Positions 44,615 to 54,363 are shown, numbered from the stretch's first letter. The stretch: DNA of 64,000 nucleotides from Paracoccus aminovorans (GCF_900005615.1 NZ_LN832559.1:2262837-2326836), one strand, 5' to 3'. Made by a program: numbers and translations. The notes: generated by a model from the letters alone, not told the origin.

Positions 44615-46876
44615 ATGACCCGCTTTGCCGCCCCCATCGCCGAACAGATCTGGGACATGAAATACCGCCTGAAACAGGCCGACGGCACGCCGATCGACCT
44701 GTCGGTCGAGGACAGCTGGCGCCGCGTCGCCCGCGACCTCGCCCGCGTCGAGCAGGACCCGGCGCTGTGGGAGGACCGCTTCTATGCCGCGCTCGAGGAT
44801 TTCCGCTTCCTGCCCGCCGGCCGCATCCTGGCCGGCGCCGGCACCGGGCGCGAGGTGACGCTGTTCAACTGCTTCGTCATGGGCACCATCCCCGACAGCA
44901 TGGAGGGCATCTTCCAGGCCCTGAAGGAAGCCGCGCTGACCATGCAGCAGGGCGGCGGCATCGGCTACGACTTCAGCACCATCCGCCCCAGGGGCGCGGC
45001 GGTGCATGGCGTCGCCGCCGACGCCTCGGGGCCGCTCTCGTTCATGGACGTCTGGGACGCGATGTGCCGCACCATCATGTCCGCGGGCTCGCGCCGCGGC
45101 GCGATGATGGCGACCATGCGCTGCGACCATCCCGACATCGAGGCCTTTATCGAGGCCAAGCAGGACAGCGCCCGGCTGCGCATGTTCAACCTGTCGGTGC
45201 TGGTGACGGATGCCTTCATGCAGGCGGTCGGCGAGGACGCCCCTTGGGACCTGCAATTCGACGGCAAGGTCTATCACACCATCGCGGCCCGCGACCTGTG
45301 GAACCGGATCATGCGCGCGACCTATGACTATGCCGAGCCGGGGGTGATCTTCATCGACCGCATCAACCAGCTGAACAACCTCGGCTATGCCGAGACCATC
45401 GCCGCCACCAACCCCTGCGGAGAACAGCCGCTGCCGCCCTATGGCGCCTGCCTGCTGGGCAGTATCAACCTGGCCCGGCTGGTCGAGGCGCCCTTCACGC
45501 CCGAGGCGCGGCTGGATCTGCGCGCCCTGGATGAGCTGACCCGCACGGCGGTCAGGATGATGGACAATGTCGTCGACGCCAGCCGCTTCCCGCTGCCGCA
45601 GCAGGCGGCCGAGGCGCAGGCCAAGCGCCGCATCGGCCTGGGCGTCACCGGGCTGGCCGATGCGCTGGTCATGCTGGGGCTGCGCTATGGCGCGCCGGGG
45701 GCGGTGGCGCAGACCCGGGAATGGATGCATGCCATCGCCCGGGCGGCCTATCTCGCCTCGGCCGAACTGGCACGCGAAAAGGGCCCGTTTCCGCTGTTCC
45801 AGGCCGAGGCCTTCCTGGCCTCGGGCTTCATGCAGCAGATGGACGAGGACGTGCGCGACGCCATCGCCGCCCATGGCATCCGCAATGCGCTGCTGACCAG
45901 CATCGCGCCGACCGGGACGATCAGCCTTTACGCCGGCAATGTCAGCTCGGGCATCGAGCCGGTCTTTGCCCATGCCTATACCCGCAAGGTGCTGCAAAAG
46001 GACGGCTCGCGCAGCGAGGAAGAGGTGGTGGACTATGCCGTCGCGCTGTGGCGCGAGGCGCATGGCGACGGCCTGCCGACGGCTTTCGTCGATGCGCAGG
46101 GGCTGGCGCCGATGGACCATGTCGCCATGCAGGCCGCGGCGCAGGAATGGGTGGACAGCTCGATCTCGAAGACCATCAACTGCCCCGCGGACATCGGCTT
46201 TCAGGCCTTTAAGGACGTCTATCTGGCCGCATGGCAGCTGGGCTGCAAGGGCTGCACCACCTATCGCCCGAACGACGTGACCGGCAGCGTGCTGGCGGTC
46301 AGCGAGGGCTCCGAGGCCGCGCCCCAGCCCGACCGCGGCGCCGACGTGGTCTACCTGACCGAGCCCCTGGACCGGCCAGCGGCCTTGGAGGGCGCCACCT
46401 ACAAGCTGAAGTTCCCCGGCAGCGAGCACGCGATTTACATCACCATCAACGACATCGTGCAGGCCGGCCACCGCCGCCCGTTCGAGGTCTTCATCAACTC
46501 GAAGAACATGGAGCATTTCGCCTGGACCGTGGCGCTGACCCGGATGATCTCGGCGGTGTTCCGGCGCGGCGGCGACGTGAGTTTCGTGGTCGAAGAGCTG
46601 AAGGCGGTCTTCGACCCGCGCGGCGGCGCCTGGATAGAGGGGCGCTACGTGCCCTCGATCCTGGCCGCGATCGGCGGAGTGATCGAGCGCCACATGATCG
46701 CCATCGGCTTCATCGAGGCCGAGGGCAAAGGGCTGAAATCCGATCCCAAGGCCGGCGCCCGCGCGGTCGGCGAGCGCCCCGGCGGGCCGGCCTGCCCCGC
46801 CTGCGGCCAATACGGCATGCGGATGATCGAGGGCTGCATGACCTGCCCGAACTGCGGCCACTCCGAATGCGGCTGA
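44615..46876 (+). CDS. nrdJ: adenosylcobalamin-dependent ribonucleotide reductase NrdJ
   Basis: A 753-residue class II ribonucleotide reductase. GAGAGG lies 6 bases before the ATG at 44615, so this is preferred over 44609. Motifs: LFNCFVMGTIPDSMEG (first active-site Cys), the NPCGEQPL loop with its catalytic Cys, PTGTISLYAGNVSSGIEPVF, and a C-terminal metal/thiol region CPACGQYG and CMTCPNCGHSECG that regenerates the active site. It makes deoxyribonucleotides with B12 and needs no oxygen. No cobalamin riboswitch consensus was seen in its leader. Confidence 0.96.
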   Translation: MTRFAAPIAEQIWDMKYRLKQADGTPIDLSVEDSWRRVARDLARVEQDPALWEDRFYAALEDFRFLPAGRILAGAGTGREVTLFNCFVMGTIPDSMEGIFQALKEAALTMQQGGGIGYDFSTIRPRGAAVHGVAADASGPLSFMDVWDAMCRTIMSAGSRRGAMMATMRCDHPDIEAFIEAKQDSARLRMFNLSVLVTDAFMQAVGEDAPWDLQFDGKVYHTIAARDLWNRIMRATYDYAEPGVIFIDRINQLNNLGYAETIAATNPCGEQPLPPYGACLLGSINLARLVEAPFTPEARLDLRALDELTRTAVRMMDNVVDASRFPLPQQAAEAQAKRRIGLGVTGLADALVMLGLRYGAPGAVAQTREWMHAIARAAYLASAELAREKGPFPLFQAEAFLASGFMQQMDEDVRDAIAAHGIRNALLTSIAPTGTISLYAGNVSSGIEPVFAHAYTRKVLQKDGSRSEEEVVDYAVALWREAHGDGLPTAFVDAQGLAPMDHVAMQAAAQEWVDSSISKTINCPADIGFQAFKDVYLAAWQLGCKGCTTYRPNDVTGSVLAVSEGSEAAPQPDRGADVVYLTEPLDRPAALEGATYKLKFPGSEHAIYITINDIVQAGHRRPFEVFINSKNMEHFAWTVALTRMISAVFRRGGDVSFVVEELKAVFDPRGGAWIEGRYVPSILAAIGGVIERHMIAIGFIEAEGKGLKSDPKAGARAVGERPGGPACPACGQYGMRMIEGCMTCPNCGHSECG

Positions 46877-47288
46877 AGCGCGGAGGAGACTTGTTGTGCG
46901 GCCAAGCATGAAATGAGCCTTACCCGGACTGTTTGAACCTTTTTGCAAGCATAAACTGAGCCCAGGATTTTTCTCGGCTCATTTTATTTTTATTTATCAA
47001 TATAATGATGAATTTGCTCCTTCAGGCCCTGCGGTCGCTTCACGCTTGTCCGGCTTGAGCGCGATCCCATTGACGAGTTTTGGCTGGCTGCGCATCGTCA
47101 GGGCATCCGCTCCATGATCGGCTGCCGGTCACGGTCCGTTTCCATCCCGCTGCTGACCCTGGAACATCACCAATCGTCACTCTCCACACCGGAAAAGCGC
47201 CTGCTTTCCGAACGGCCCGGGCTTGTCTCTGAAAAGGAGCCAGCGCCCCTCTTCCGCGACCGGGCCTCTCCCGGCCGATAGTCCCCGC
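46877..47288. other. non-coding gap after nrdJ
   Basis: No gene is supported here. An AT-rich stretch (46975-47010) lies in otherwise GC-rich sequence. The interval opens a patch of broken genes that ends at tRNA-Met. Confidence 0.4.
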
Positions 47289-47460
47289 ATGCCCGGAGTA
47301 TCCCATGTCCAGCGTCCTGTTTATCGAAGCCCGTTTTTCAATCCGAACGAAGGCCAGGTCGCACTCATTCTTGCCGCGCAGGCACGCGGCCAATGAACAT
47401 CCTGATGACGGCCGACCTGCATCTCGACCTGTGGGCCGACGCCGGGCGCGAACGGCGACG
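47289..47460 (+). pseudogene. fragments of a two-gene unit ending in a metallophosphoesterase start
   Basis: A 35-codon frame ends with RSPFFNPNEGQVALILAAQ and overlaps by ATGA a second frame at 47393 reading MNILMTADLHLDLWADAGRE, the usual N-terminus of a calcineurin-like metallophosphoesterase (TADLHL). The second frame is lost after about 22 codons where it meets the Lrp relic. Both are remnants; the family call for the first is open. Confidence 0.45.
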
Positions 47461-47669
47461 GTGCCCTTGATGACGCCATTGTGTTTCAGGCGCTTGACCC
47501 GGTCATGCACGGCGGGCGCGGAGAGCTGCACGATCTTGCTGCGTTCGGCGTAGCTGCGCGAGGCATCCTCGGCCAGCGCACCCAATATCCTTCGGTAGAT
47601 CGCGTCCAGTTCGGCCGGATGGTGACGCACCTGCCGAACCACATCTTTTTCTTTGTCCAAAGCCGTCAT
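47455..47669 (-). pseudogene. Lrp/AsnC-family regulator, N-terminal relic
   Basis: The first 70 or so codons are a convincing AsnC-type helix-turn-helix: AIYRRILGALAEDASRSYAE, then SAPAVHDRVKRLKHNGVIKG. After TVAV the frame continues into unrelated Arg/Gly-rich sequence and the ligand-sensing domain is absent. It is divergent from an MFS relic, a common functional pairing, so both were probably one unit. Confidence 0.75.
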
Positions 47670-47756
47670 CCTGGGTTTATCTCCGAACATCATGTCTTAT
47701 CTGAGCATCCTGGCCGAACATCGTTCGGGTTGAAACATCACGATCGGAGACCTCCC

Positions 47757-48160
47757 ATGGGCATGTTCGTGGGCACGTCGATCCTGACCATCCTGGGTGC
47801 AAGAGTGCCGCGCAAGACGATGCTGATCGGCCTCGCCGTCATCTTCACCTTGGGCAATGCGCTGACCGCCCTTGCGCCCTCGCTGCCCATCGCATTGGCG
47901 GGCCGCGTCCTGACGGCGTTCAACCACGGCACCTTTTCGGCATCGGCTCGATCATCGCCGCCTCGCTGGTAGCGAGGGACCGGCAGGCGAGCGCCATCGC
48001 CTTCATGTTCTCGGGGCTGACGATGGCGAACCTGATCGGCGTGCCGGCCGGAACCTGGCTTGCGCAGGTCTACGACCGGCGGCTGGTGTTCTGGCTGATC
48101 GCCGGGATCGGCCTTGTTACCGCGTTGAGCGTCGCGCTGTTGGCACCCCGGATTGCGGGC
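47757..48160 (+). pseudogene. MFS transporter relic with frameshift
   Basis: Two frames make up an MFS segment. The first reads LTILGARVPRKTMLIGLAVI and LGNALTALAPSLPIALAGRV to NHGTF; the second continues GIGSIIAASLVARDRQASAI and GLTMANLIGVPAGTWLAQVY. They join if one T is restored in the run near 47935. The first transmembrane helix and everything after about helix 5 are missing, so this is a relic and not only a sequencing error. Confidence 0.75.
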
Positions 48161-48984
48161 CTGACGATTGCCGAGCACCTGCCTTGGGATGCCATCAATC
48201 CAAAGGCAATGCTGGAGCGTTTGCCTCTGGTTGGGCGTAGAGCGTAGCCCGAACGGGTGATCGCAGCCCTGCTGCTCAACAGCCTTGACGATGGCTGCAA
48301 GGTTCCCCGCCATGCCGGGTTCTGCCACCGGCTGAAGCCCGTGTCCGGGCTTCGGGAGCGGGTCGCTTCGCCTACGAGCATCCGACCCGTGGGCGAAACG
48401 GGCTTCCAGGGTGACGAAGTTTCGAGGGTAACTTTGCGGCCGCAGAAAGAAAAAATGCAAATCTATAAATAATTGAAAATATTACTTTTCATCACCTTGC
48501 CGAACCATTCTAGTTGGGAAAGATCATTTTATGATTAGCGGAACAAAAAGCCACGACCGGCAGGTAAATGTCCCGCCCCTTAACGGAACAAGCCGTGGTT
48601 TTGATATTGAAAGTATCGAAAATCATTCCCAAGACAGAAAGCACGGGGCGTTCTATTGGCGAGCGATCAGATTGGGCAGGAATGAACGCCCATTCTTTGC
48701 AGCAAGCGAGCGTTGATTGATCCGCAGATCAATAACATCCTCGCGAAAGCCTTCTCTTTTGCAGCTCGGTCGGAAATTTGCAATCAAAATGAACATAACG
48801 TTCTCATTGGGAACTTTTTACGCACGGCAACGTGAATCCATTTGATCGACGGCGGAGAATCGCTCATAGGTTGTAGATGTGCACTATTTTGTTTTGTTGT
48901 GCGCACCGTTCCTCGTTCTCCCGGTTTTATATTCTCAACCTATCGACCGCCGCCCTCCCGGCTGGTCTGTGACAAGGTAAGCCC
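48161..48984. other. gene-poor, partly AT-rich interval
   Basis: No convincing gene in about 820 bases. The left part (48161-48440) is GC-rich and unassigned; it may be the end of an old element. The part from 48455 to 48900 is clearly AT-rich compared with the core genes. A 61-codon frame at 48531 is not supported. The promoter of the Hint gene should lie at the right end. Confidence 0.45.
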
Positions 48985-50175
48985 ATGCCATATTATACGC
49001 TCATCCCCGACGCGACGATCGACCTGAACGCCGAGACTCCGGTGATTTCACTGGGAAACAGCCTTATTCTGAACGAACTGAGTGGCTCAACCGAGTTCGA
49101 CCAATATGATGTCGGATCCCCGGGGGCGACCACCTTGCAGCCCGGCGACACGTTCACGACCTCTGGCGGGGGTGCACCCCTTTCGGGCACCTATGCCGGC
49201 TCGGGCACCGTTTCGACGGCCGCTGCAGGCGTCACCGTTCCGAACCCCCTCCCCGGCCTTCCGCCGCTGGCTTCTTTGACCGTTCAGCTTAACCCGATCG
49301 ACGCCGACTATATGGTCGACGGCAACGGCAATGTTTATCTGATTACGGAAGAACCTTTCGATCAAAGCCACCTTGGCGTGACGGTCAGCGGAAGCCTTTC
49401 GGGAATTCCTCTCGTTGCAACTTCGGTGCCGATTTCTCAATTGGGTAATGTTTTGCCCGTCGGCCCGGTGTTGAACGCCGTTCAGTCCACACTGGACACC
49501 GTTGTCGTGAACACGGCCTACGATCCCAATGGCACCCTGCCGTTGGACGCCGAGGACGTAACCTGCTTCGTCGCCGGCACGCTGATCGAGACGAAGGACG
49601 GTCTCGTCTCGGTCGAGGATCTCAAGCTCGGCGACCTGATCGCGACGCGCGACAACGGCTATCAACCCATTCGCTGGATCGGCTCGGTCAAACTGTCCCC
49701 GGCGGCGCTGGCGACCCAGCCCAAGCTGCGGCCGATCCGCATCAAGGCTGGCGCGCTGGGCGACAACACGCCCTCCTCCGACCTGCTGGTGTCGCCGCAG
49801 CACCGGGTTCTGGTGCGCTCGAAGGTGGCGCTGAAAATGTTCGGCGCGCTCGAGGTTCTGGTCGCGGCCAAGCAGCTTCTGCAGATCGAGGGCGTGGACG
49901 TCGCCGCCGACATGGAGAGCGTGGAGTATTTCCACTTCCTCTTCGACCGGCACGAGGTGGTCCATTCCAACGGCGCCGCGACCGAGTCGCTTTATACCGG
50001 CGCCCAGGCGCTGAAATCGGTCGGCAAGGCGGCGCGCGAGGAAATCTTCGCCCTGTTCCCGCAGCTGCGGGATGCGGATTTCACCCCCGAGCCCGCCCGC
50101 CCGATGCCCTCGGGCCGCAAGGCGCGCAAGCTGGCGAACCGCCATCTCCAGCATGACCGCGCCATGGTCTGCTGA
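48985..50175 (+). CDS. Hint-domain (Hedgehog/intein-type) protein
   Basis: A 396-residue protein. Residues 1-190 are Gly/Ser/Thr/Leu-rich beta-type sequence without a classical signal peptide. From about residue 192 it has a Hint_2-type domain: TCFVAGTLIETKDGLVSVED, KLGDLIATRDNGYQPIRWIG, VSPQHRVLVRS and HFLFDRHEVVHSNGA. Alphaproteobacterial proteins of this type are often exported by type I systems or linked to them; their Hint part may self-process at the Cys. The C-terminus is basic (GRKARKLANRHL). A strong terminator follows. Confidence 0.85.
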   Translation: MPYYTLIPDATIDLNAETPVISLGNSLILNELSGSTEFDQYDVGSPGATTLQPGDTFTTSGGGAPLSGTYAGSGTVSTAAAGVTVPNPLPGLPPLASLTVQLNPIDADYMVDGNGNVYLITEEPFDQSHLGVTVSGSLSGIPLVATSVPISQLGNVLPVGPVLNAVQSTLDTVVVNTAYDPNGTLPLDAEDVTCFVAGTLIETKDGLVSVEDLKLGDLIATRDNGYQPIRWIGSVKLSPAALATQPKLRPIRIKAGALGDNTPSSDLLVSPQHRVLVRSKVALKMFGALEVLVAAKQLLQIEGVDVAADMESVEYFHFLFDRHEVVHSNGAATESLYTGAQALKSVGKAAREEIFALFPQLRDADFTPEPARPMPSGRKARKLANRHLQHDRAMVC

Positions 50176-50200
50176 ACCAATCGACAAACTCTCTCAAGAA

Positions 50201-50227
50201 GGCCACGGATCATCTCCGTGGCCTTTT
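50201..50227 (+). terminator. terminator after Hint gene
   Basis: GGCCACGGA, loop TCATC, TCCGTGGCC form a 9-bp perfect stem followed by TTTT, 25 bases after the Hint gene stop. Confidence 0.9.
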
Positions 50228-50517
50228 CCCTTGGCCGCAGAGCGCAGTCCGAGAGGGATGTCGTCCGCGACGGACGCGTCAAAGCAAACCGCGAAATGCC
50301 AGACGAACAGCGCGCGCCCAACCGGGTGAAGATGACAACTGCGTTTAAGCTTAGACTGCAACGTGGCCCCCGCGCGCTTTGGCTACAGCGACTTCGGCGC
50401 CGACTGCGGCGAGATCAACTTTCCTCGAAAGGGCGGTGGTAAGCCTATCCACTACATTCGACACACTGGCGTGAAAACGACTTTTGTTGTTCGGGGAAAA
50501 CAGACGGGCAGCCAGGC
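50228..50517. other. non-coding gap between Hint gene and recombinase relic
   Basis: No gene is supported. A few short frames (for example around 50363) have no family features. The gap may contain degraded recombinase or element sequence. Confidence 0.35.
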
Positions 50518-50769
50518 TTGGACGAAGCGCCGTCGGAACATGTCGTGACGATGGAAAGCGCTGCCCTGCGGCAAATGGCCGATGCCTTGGGCGAACTTGC
50601 TCGCGACCTGCCGTCAATCGATCCGGTCAAGAACCCAGATATCTTCGAGGGATTCCGCACGCTGATCTTGCGGGTGATCGTTCACGACCGAGAGGACGGC
50701 CGAGTCATGTGCGAGATTATCGGGGATATCGCACCTTTGGTTGGGGGGATCGGCGCGGATTTTTGGTAG
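50518..50769 (+). pseudogene. large serine recombinase, C-terminal relic
   Basis: About 83 codons ending at a TAG inside the tRNA-Met 3' end. The terminal portion (FRTLILRVIVHDREDGRVMC, then EIIGDIAPLVGG) matches the closing beta segment of large serine recombinases, where a VxRIVVHxxxxG.xxxEIxGxLAxLL pattern is usual. The catalytic and recombinase domains are missing. Its place against a tRNA fits an integration remnant. The family call is moderate. Confidence 0.55.
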
Positions 50770-50840
50770 CGGAGGAGGGATTTGAACCCCCGACACAAGG
50801 ATTATGATTCCTCTGCTCTAACCAGCTGAGCTACTCCGCC
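50764..50840 (-). tRNA. elongator tRNA-Met(CAT)
   Basis: A 77-base tRNA with encoded CCA. The acceptor stem GGCGGAG pairs with CTCCGCT (one G-T), the D-arm is GCTC/GAGC, the anticodon stem GAGGA/TCCTT encloses ATCATAA with anticodon CAT, and the T-loop is TTCAAAT. The sequence resembles elongator tRNA-Met rather than initiator, since the 1-72 pair is G-T and not a mismatch; tRNA-Ile2 (lysidine) is the alternative. Confidence 0.93.
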
Positions 50841-51073
50841 ACGGAGTGCGTGGGATTTACGGCGCGCCGCCGGGGCCGTCAAGGGCTTGCGCCCGCATTT
50901 CGGCAAAGTTTTTCGCGCTCACCCCGCCCTCGCCTTTCACCGTCTCCCAAATACTCAAAAGTCTCGGGCGCGCGATCCGGCCCGAGCTTCTTTGCTCTGC
51001 AAATACACAAGGGAACCGGTCGCGGCCGCGCCACGCCGGCAGCCTGCCCCACCAGGGCCAGGCCTATGAAAAC
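50841..51073. other. intergenic region upstream of tRNA-Met
   Basis: This 233-base interval separates tRNA-Met and the convergent end of the DUF815 gene. It should hold the tRNA promoter at its left end. No gene or clear hairpin terminator was seen. Confidence 0.4.
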
Positions 51074-51916
51074 TCAGACGGAAATGCCCTTGCGCCCGGC
51101 CAGATCGGTGAAGAACTGCCAGGCCACCCGACCCGAGCGCGAGCCGCGCGTCGCCTGCCATTCGATGGCCTCGGCGCGCAGCTCCGCCTCGGCGATCTCG
51201 ACCCCATAGGCGTCGCAATAGCCGCGCACCATGGCCAAGTATTCGTCCTGCGAACAGGGATGGAAACCCAGCCACAGCCCGAAGCGATCCGACAGCGAGA
51301 CCTTCTCCTCGACCGCCTCGCCGGGGTGGATCGCGGTCGAGCGTTCGTTGTCGATCATGTCGCGCGGCATCAGGTGGCGCCGGTTCGAGGTGGCGTAAAG
51401 GATCACGTTCTCGGGCCGCCCCGAGATGCCGCCGTCCAGCACCGCCTTCAGCGACTTGTATTGCGTGTCGTCATGGCTGAACGACAGGTCGTCCGAGAAG
51501 AGCACGAAGCGCCGGTCGCGTGCCCCTCCCAGGATCGAAAGCAGCCGCCCGACCGAGCCCAGATCCTCGCGCGCGATCTCGACCAGCACCAGCGGCAGGC
51601 CCTGGCGCACGGCCTCGGCATGCACCGCCTTGACCAGCGAGGACTTGCCCATCCCGCGCGAGCCCCAGAGCAGCGCATTGTTCGCGGCATGGCCGCGGGC
51701 GAATTGCAGCGTATTGGCCAAGAGCGTGTCGCGGGCGCGGTCGATGCCGATCAGCTGCACCAGCTCGACCCGGCTGACCTCGGGCACCGGCAGCAGCCGG
51801 TCGGGATCGGGCTGCCAGACATAGGCCGCGGCCTCGGTGAAGCTGGGCGCCGGCGCGGGCGGCGGCGCCATCCGTTCCAGCGCTTCGGCGATGCGGTGCA
51901 GGACTTTCTTAGACAT
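51074..51916 (-). CDS. DUF815 AAA-type ATPase
   Basis: A 280-residue P-loop ATPase of the DUF815 family. Walker A is [17 protein letters not shown], Walker [11 protein letters not shown], then [16 protein letters not shown] and a C-terminal lid. The gene overlaps tatC by 8 bases, so it is translated as part of the tat operon. The family has no settled function; a chaperone-like or DnaA-related role is inference. The overlap with tatC suggests shared expression rather than proven teamwork. Confidence 0.9.
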   Translation of the reverse strand: MSKKVLHRIAEALERMAPPPAPAPSFTEAAAYVWQPDPDRLLPVPEVSRVELVQLIGIDRARDTLLANTLQFARGHAANNALLWGSRGMGKSSLVKAVHAEAVRQGLPLVLVEIAREDLGSVGRLLSILGGARDRRFVLFSDDLSFSHDDTQYKSLKAVLDGGISGRPENVILYATSNRRHLMPRDMIDNERSTAIHPGEAVEEKVSLSDRFGLWLGFHPCSQDEYLAMVRGYCDAYGVEIAEAELRAEAIEWQATRGSRSGRVAWQFFTDLAGRKGISV

Positions 51917-52766
51917 CGGCTTGCTCTTCCAACTCGCGTTTCCGTTCGATGCGGCGGACCAGGAAGATCGACACCTCGTAAAGCCCGTAGATCACCGAGA
52001 ACAGCACGATCTGGCTGATGACGTCGGGCGGCGTCACCATGGCGGCCAGCACCAGGATGACGATGATCGCATAGCGCCGCACGCTCCCCAACCCCTCGGA
52101 ACTGACCAGCCCGGCCTTGCCCATCAGCGTCAGCGCCACCGGCAGCTGGAACGACAGGCCGAAGGCCAGGATGAACTTGGTGGTCAGCGTCAGATATTCC
52201 TCGACCGAGCCCTGGAAGACGATGCCGGCCCAGGGCTCCTTGACGGCTGCGGCCGCACCCGCCGCCGCCGTGGCCGTGCCGGCCGGGTCGTCCGGCAGCG
52301 CCAGCGGCCCCTGCTGGAAGCCCAGGAAGAAGTCGAAGGCCCAGGGCAGGATGATGTAATAGGCGAAGGCGGCGCCGATCAGGAACATCACCGGCGAGGC
52401 GACCAGGAAGGGCAGCAGCGCGCTCTTTTCGCTGCGGTAAAGCCCCGGCGCCACGAAGCGCCACAGCTGGTAGCCCACGACCGGGAAGGCCAGCACGAAG
52501 CCGCCGAAAAAGGCGATGCGCATGGCGACGAAGAACCCCTCCTGCAGCTTCAGCAGGATCAGCCCGCAGGTCTGGCCGCGCTTTTCCAGCGCATGGCAGA
52601 TCGGCTGGGTCAGGAAGTCGAAGATCGGGTTCCAGATGAAATAGCAGACGACCATCGCCACGACGAAGGCCAGCACCGACCAGATCAGCCGGGTGCGCAA
52701 TTCCTTCAGATGCTCGATCAGCGGCGCGGAACTATCGTCGATGTCGTCCGGCTTGGCGGATTTCAT
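51909..52766 (-). CDS. tatC: twin-arginine translocase subunit TatC
   Basis: A 285-residue six-helix membrane protein, the receptor for twin-arginine signal peptides. The start at 52766 gives [20 protein letters not shown]; the conserved [17 protein letters not shown] is present, as are the periplasmic loop regions and [15 protein letters not shown] with [12 protein letters not shown] central Ala/Pro-rich periplasmic insertion (about residues 155-180) is longer than usual. It forms an operon with tatA and tatB. Confidence 0.96.
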   Translation of the reverse strand: MKSAKPDDIDDSSAPLIEHLKELRTRLIWSVLAFVVAMVVCYFIWNPIFDFLTQPICHALEKRGQTCGLILLKLQEGFFVAMRIAFFGGFVLAFPVVGYQLWRFVAPGLYRSEKSALLPFLVASPVMFLIGAAFAYYIILPWAFDFFLGFQQGPLALPDDPAGTATAAAGAAAAVKEPWAGIVFQGSVEEYLTLTTKFILAFGLSFQLPVALTLMGKAGLVSSEGLGSVRRYAIIVILVLAAMVTPPDVISQIVLFSVIYGLYEVSIFLVRRIERKRELEEQADV

Positions 52767-52788
52767 TGCCACGAGGCGGGCCTTTCTG

Positions 52789-53253
52789 TCAGTCTTGCTC
52801 GCGGTCCGAGCGCCGCACGGCATGCAGGCGCCGCCGTCCCTCGGACGGCGCGCCCGGGGGCTCGGCCGCGACCATGCCGGTCTCGCCCGTTCCGGTTCCG
52901 GCAGGCGGCAGCGGCGCCGACGGATCGGGCAAGGGGCTTGCGCGCCGCGCCTCTTCCTTGGGGTTCAGCGGATCCCATTTCTCGAATCGCTCGGTGGCGC
53001 GCTCCAGCGCATCCAGGCCCAGCCCCCGTTTCGAGGTCAGCGAATTCACGTCCTTCAGGGTCTTGGCCGCGTCGTCCAGGCCCGAGGCCTTCGCGGCATC
53101 CTCCATGGCGGAGCTGAATTCGCGCGCCATCGAACGCGCGCGCGCGGTGATCCGGCCCAGCGTATGGAACAGCTTGGGCAGATCCTCGGGGCCGATGACG
53201 ATCAGCGCCACCACGCCGATCAGCAGCAGCTCGCTCCAGCCGATGTCGAACAT
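52789..53253 (-). CDS. tatB: Sec-independent translocase subunit TatB
   Basis: A 154-residue protein with the N-terminal helix [20 protein letters not shown] and [13 protein letters not shown], followed by an amphipathic helix and a Pro/Gly-rich disordered tail. TatB with TatC forms the Tat receptor complex. It lies between tatA and tatC, 18 bases after the former and 22 before the latter. Confidence 0.95.
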   Translation of the reverse strand: MFDIGWSELLLIGVVALIVIGPEDLPKLFHTLGRITARARSMAREFSSAMEDAAKASGLDDAAKTLKDVNSLTSKRGLGLDALERATERFEKWDPLNPKEEARRASPLPDPSAPLPPAGTGTGETGMVAAEPPGAPSEGRRRLHAVRRSDREQD

Positions 53254-53271
53254 GCGCGTCGGACCGGCGGA

Positions 53272-53592
53272 TCAGAGCTTGGTCTGGTCGGTCGGCGTCA
53301 CGTCGCGCAGCGTGCTGTCCGCGGCCAGGCGGGCGCGCTCGGCTTCCAGCTTGGCGCGTTCGGCGGCCAGTTCGGCGCGGGCGCGCTCGATGTCGTCGCC
53401 GGTCTTCAGCTCCAGCTCCTTGGGCTCGCCGGCATCGGCGGCGATGTCCTCCGAGCCTTCCTTCACGCCTTTCTTGAAGGCGGTGATCCCCTTGCCGACC
53501 TCGCCCATCAGGGACGAGACCTTGCCGCGCCCGAACAGGACCAGGACGACGATGGCGATCAGGAGCAGCGCCATGGGAGAAGGTGCGTGCAT
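53272..53592 (-). CDS. tatA: Sec-independent translocase subunit TatA
   Basis: A 106-residue protein from Met at 53592 with GGAGG 8 bases upstream. The membrane helix is ALLLIAIVVLVLFGRGKV, followed by the conserved FGRGK hinge and amphipathic helix GEVGKGITAFKKGVKEG and an acidic/Ala-rich coiled tail (ARAELAAERAKLEAERARLA). It forms the variable pore for folded-protein export. It is the first gene of tatABC-DUF815. Confidence 0.95.
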   Translation of the reverse strand: MHAPSPMALLLIAIVVLVLFGRGKVSSLMGEVGKGITAFKKGVKEGSEDIAADAGEPKELELKTGDDIERARAELAAERAKLEAERARLAADSTLRDVTPTDQTKL

Positions 53593-53751
53593 GTGTTTAC
53601 CCTCCGTGGCAGGGCCCGCAGGGCCTTGCATGTCTTTCAGCCCCCCCGATATAGGTGCGGATCGCCCGCCACGAAACCCCCAAATCCGTGATCGGGCGGA
53701 TTGACGCGGCCGGCTTTCCCCGCGGCGCAAAGCGGGCGATACTGGCGCATC

Positions 53752-54363
53752 ATGGACCAGACCCAGATCATCAGCGCCTTCGTCACCCTGTTCGTGGTGA
53801 TCGACCCGGTCGGGCTGGCGCCGCTGTTCATCGCCCTGACCCAGGACATGACACCGCAGCGCCGGCGGCTGATCGGCTGGCGGGCGCTGGCGATCGCGGC
53901 CGCGCTGATGACGCTCTTCGGCCTCGCCGGCGAATCGATCCTGCGCGGCATCGGCATCTCGCTGCCCGCCTTCCGCATCGCCGGCGGGCTGCTGCTGTTC
54001 CTGACCGCCATCGACATGCTCTTCGAGCGTCGGACCGAGCGGCGCGAGGGCCAGGCCCGGGACGAGGACGACGACCCCTCGGTCTTTCCGCTGGCGACGC
54101 CGCTGGTCGCCGGGCCCGGGGCGCTGGCGACGATGATCCTGCTGGTCGGGCAGAACGAAAGCGCGGGCCATACGCTGATGATCCACCTGGTGATGCTGGC
54201 GGTGCTGGGGATCGCCGCGCTGCTCTTCGCCATGGCCGGCACCATCTCGCACCTGCTGGGCCGCACCGGGACCATGGTGGTGACGCGGCTCTTCGGCATG
54301 CTGCTGGCGGCGCTCTCGATCCAGTTCGTGATCGACGGGCTCAAGGGAACGGGGTTGTTCTGA
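53752..54363 (+). CDS. MarC-family membrane protein
   Basis: A 203-residue protein with six hydrophobic helices. MDQTQIISAFVTLFVVIDPV and GLAPLFIALTQ match the MarC (UPF0056) family, and the repeat FPLATPLVAGPGALATMI is its second hallmark. The family is not shown to act in multiple-antibiotic resistance despite the name. It is directly followed, with zero gap (TGA then ATG), by a periplasmic protease-like gene. Confidence 0.92.
   Translation: MDQTQIISAFVTLFVVIDPVGLAPLFIALTQDMTPQRRRLIGWRALAIAAALMTLFGLAGESILRGIGISLPAFRIAGGLLLFLTAIDMLFERRTERREGQARDEDDDPSVFPLATPLVAGPGALATMILLVGQNESAGHTLMIHLVMLAVLGIAALLFAMAGTISHLLGRTGTMVVTRLFGMLLAALSIQFVIDGLKGTGLF

Noticed and set aside
46880..46889. GCGGAGGAGA near the nrdJ end matches part of the tRNA-Met 3' end and could be an attachment site
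   Set aside because: A 10-base match in GC-rich DNA is easily random and the rest of the core does not match.
48531..48716. A 61-codon frame in the AT-rich interval
   Set aside because: No ribosome site, family feature or codon bias supports it.
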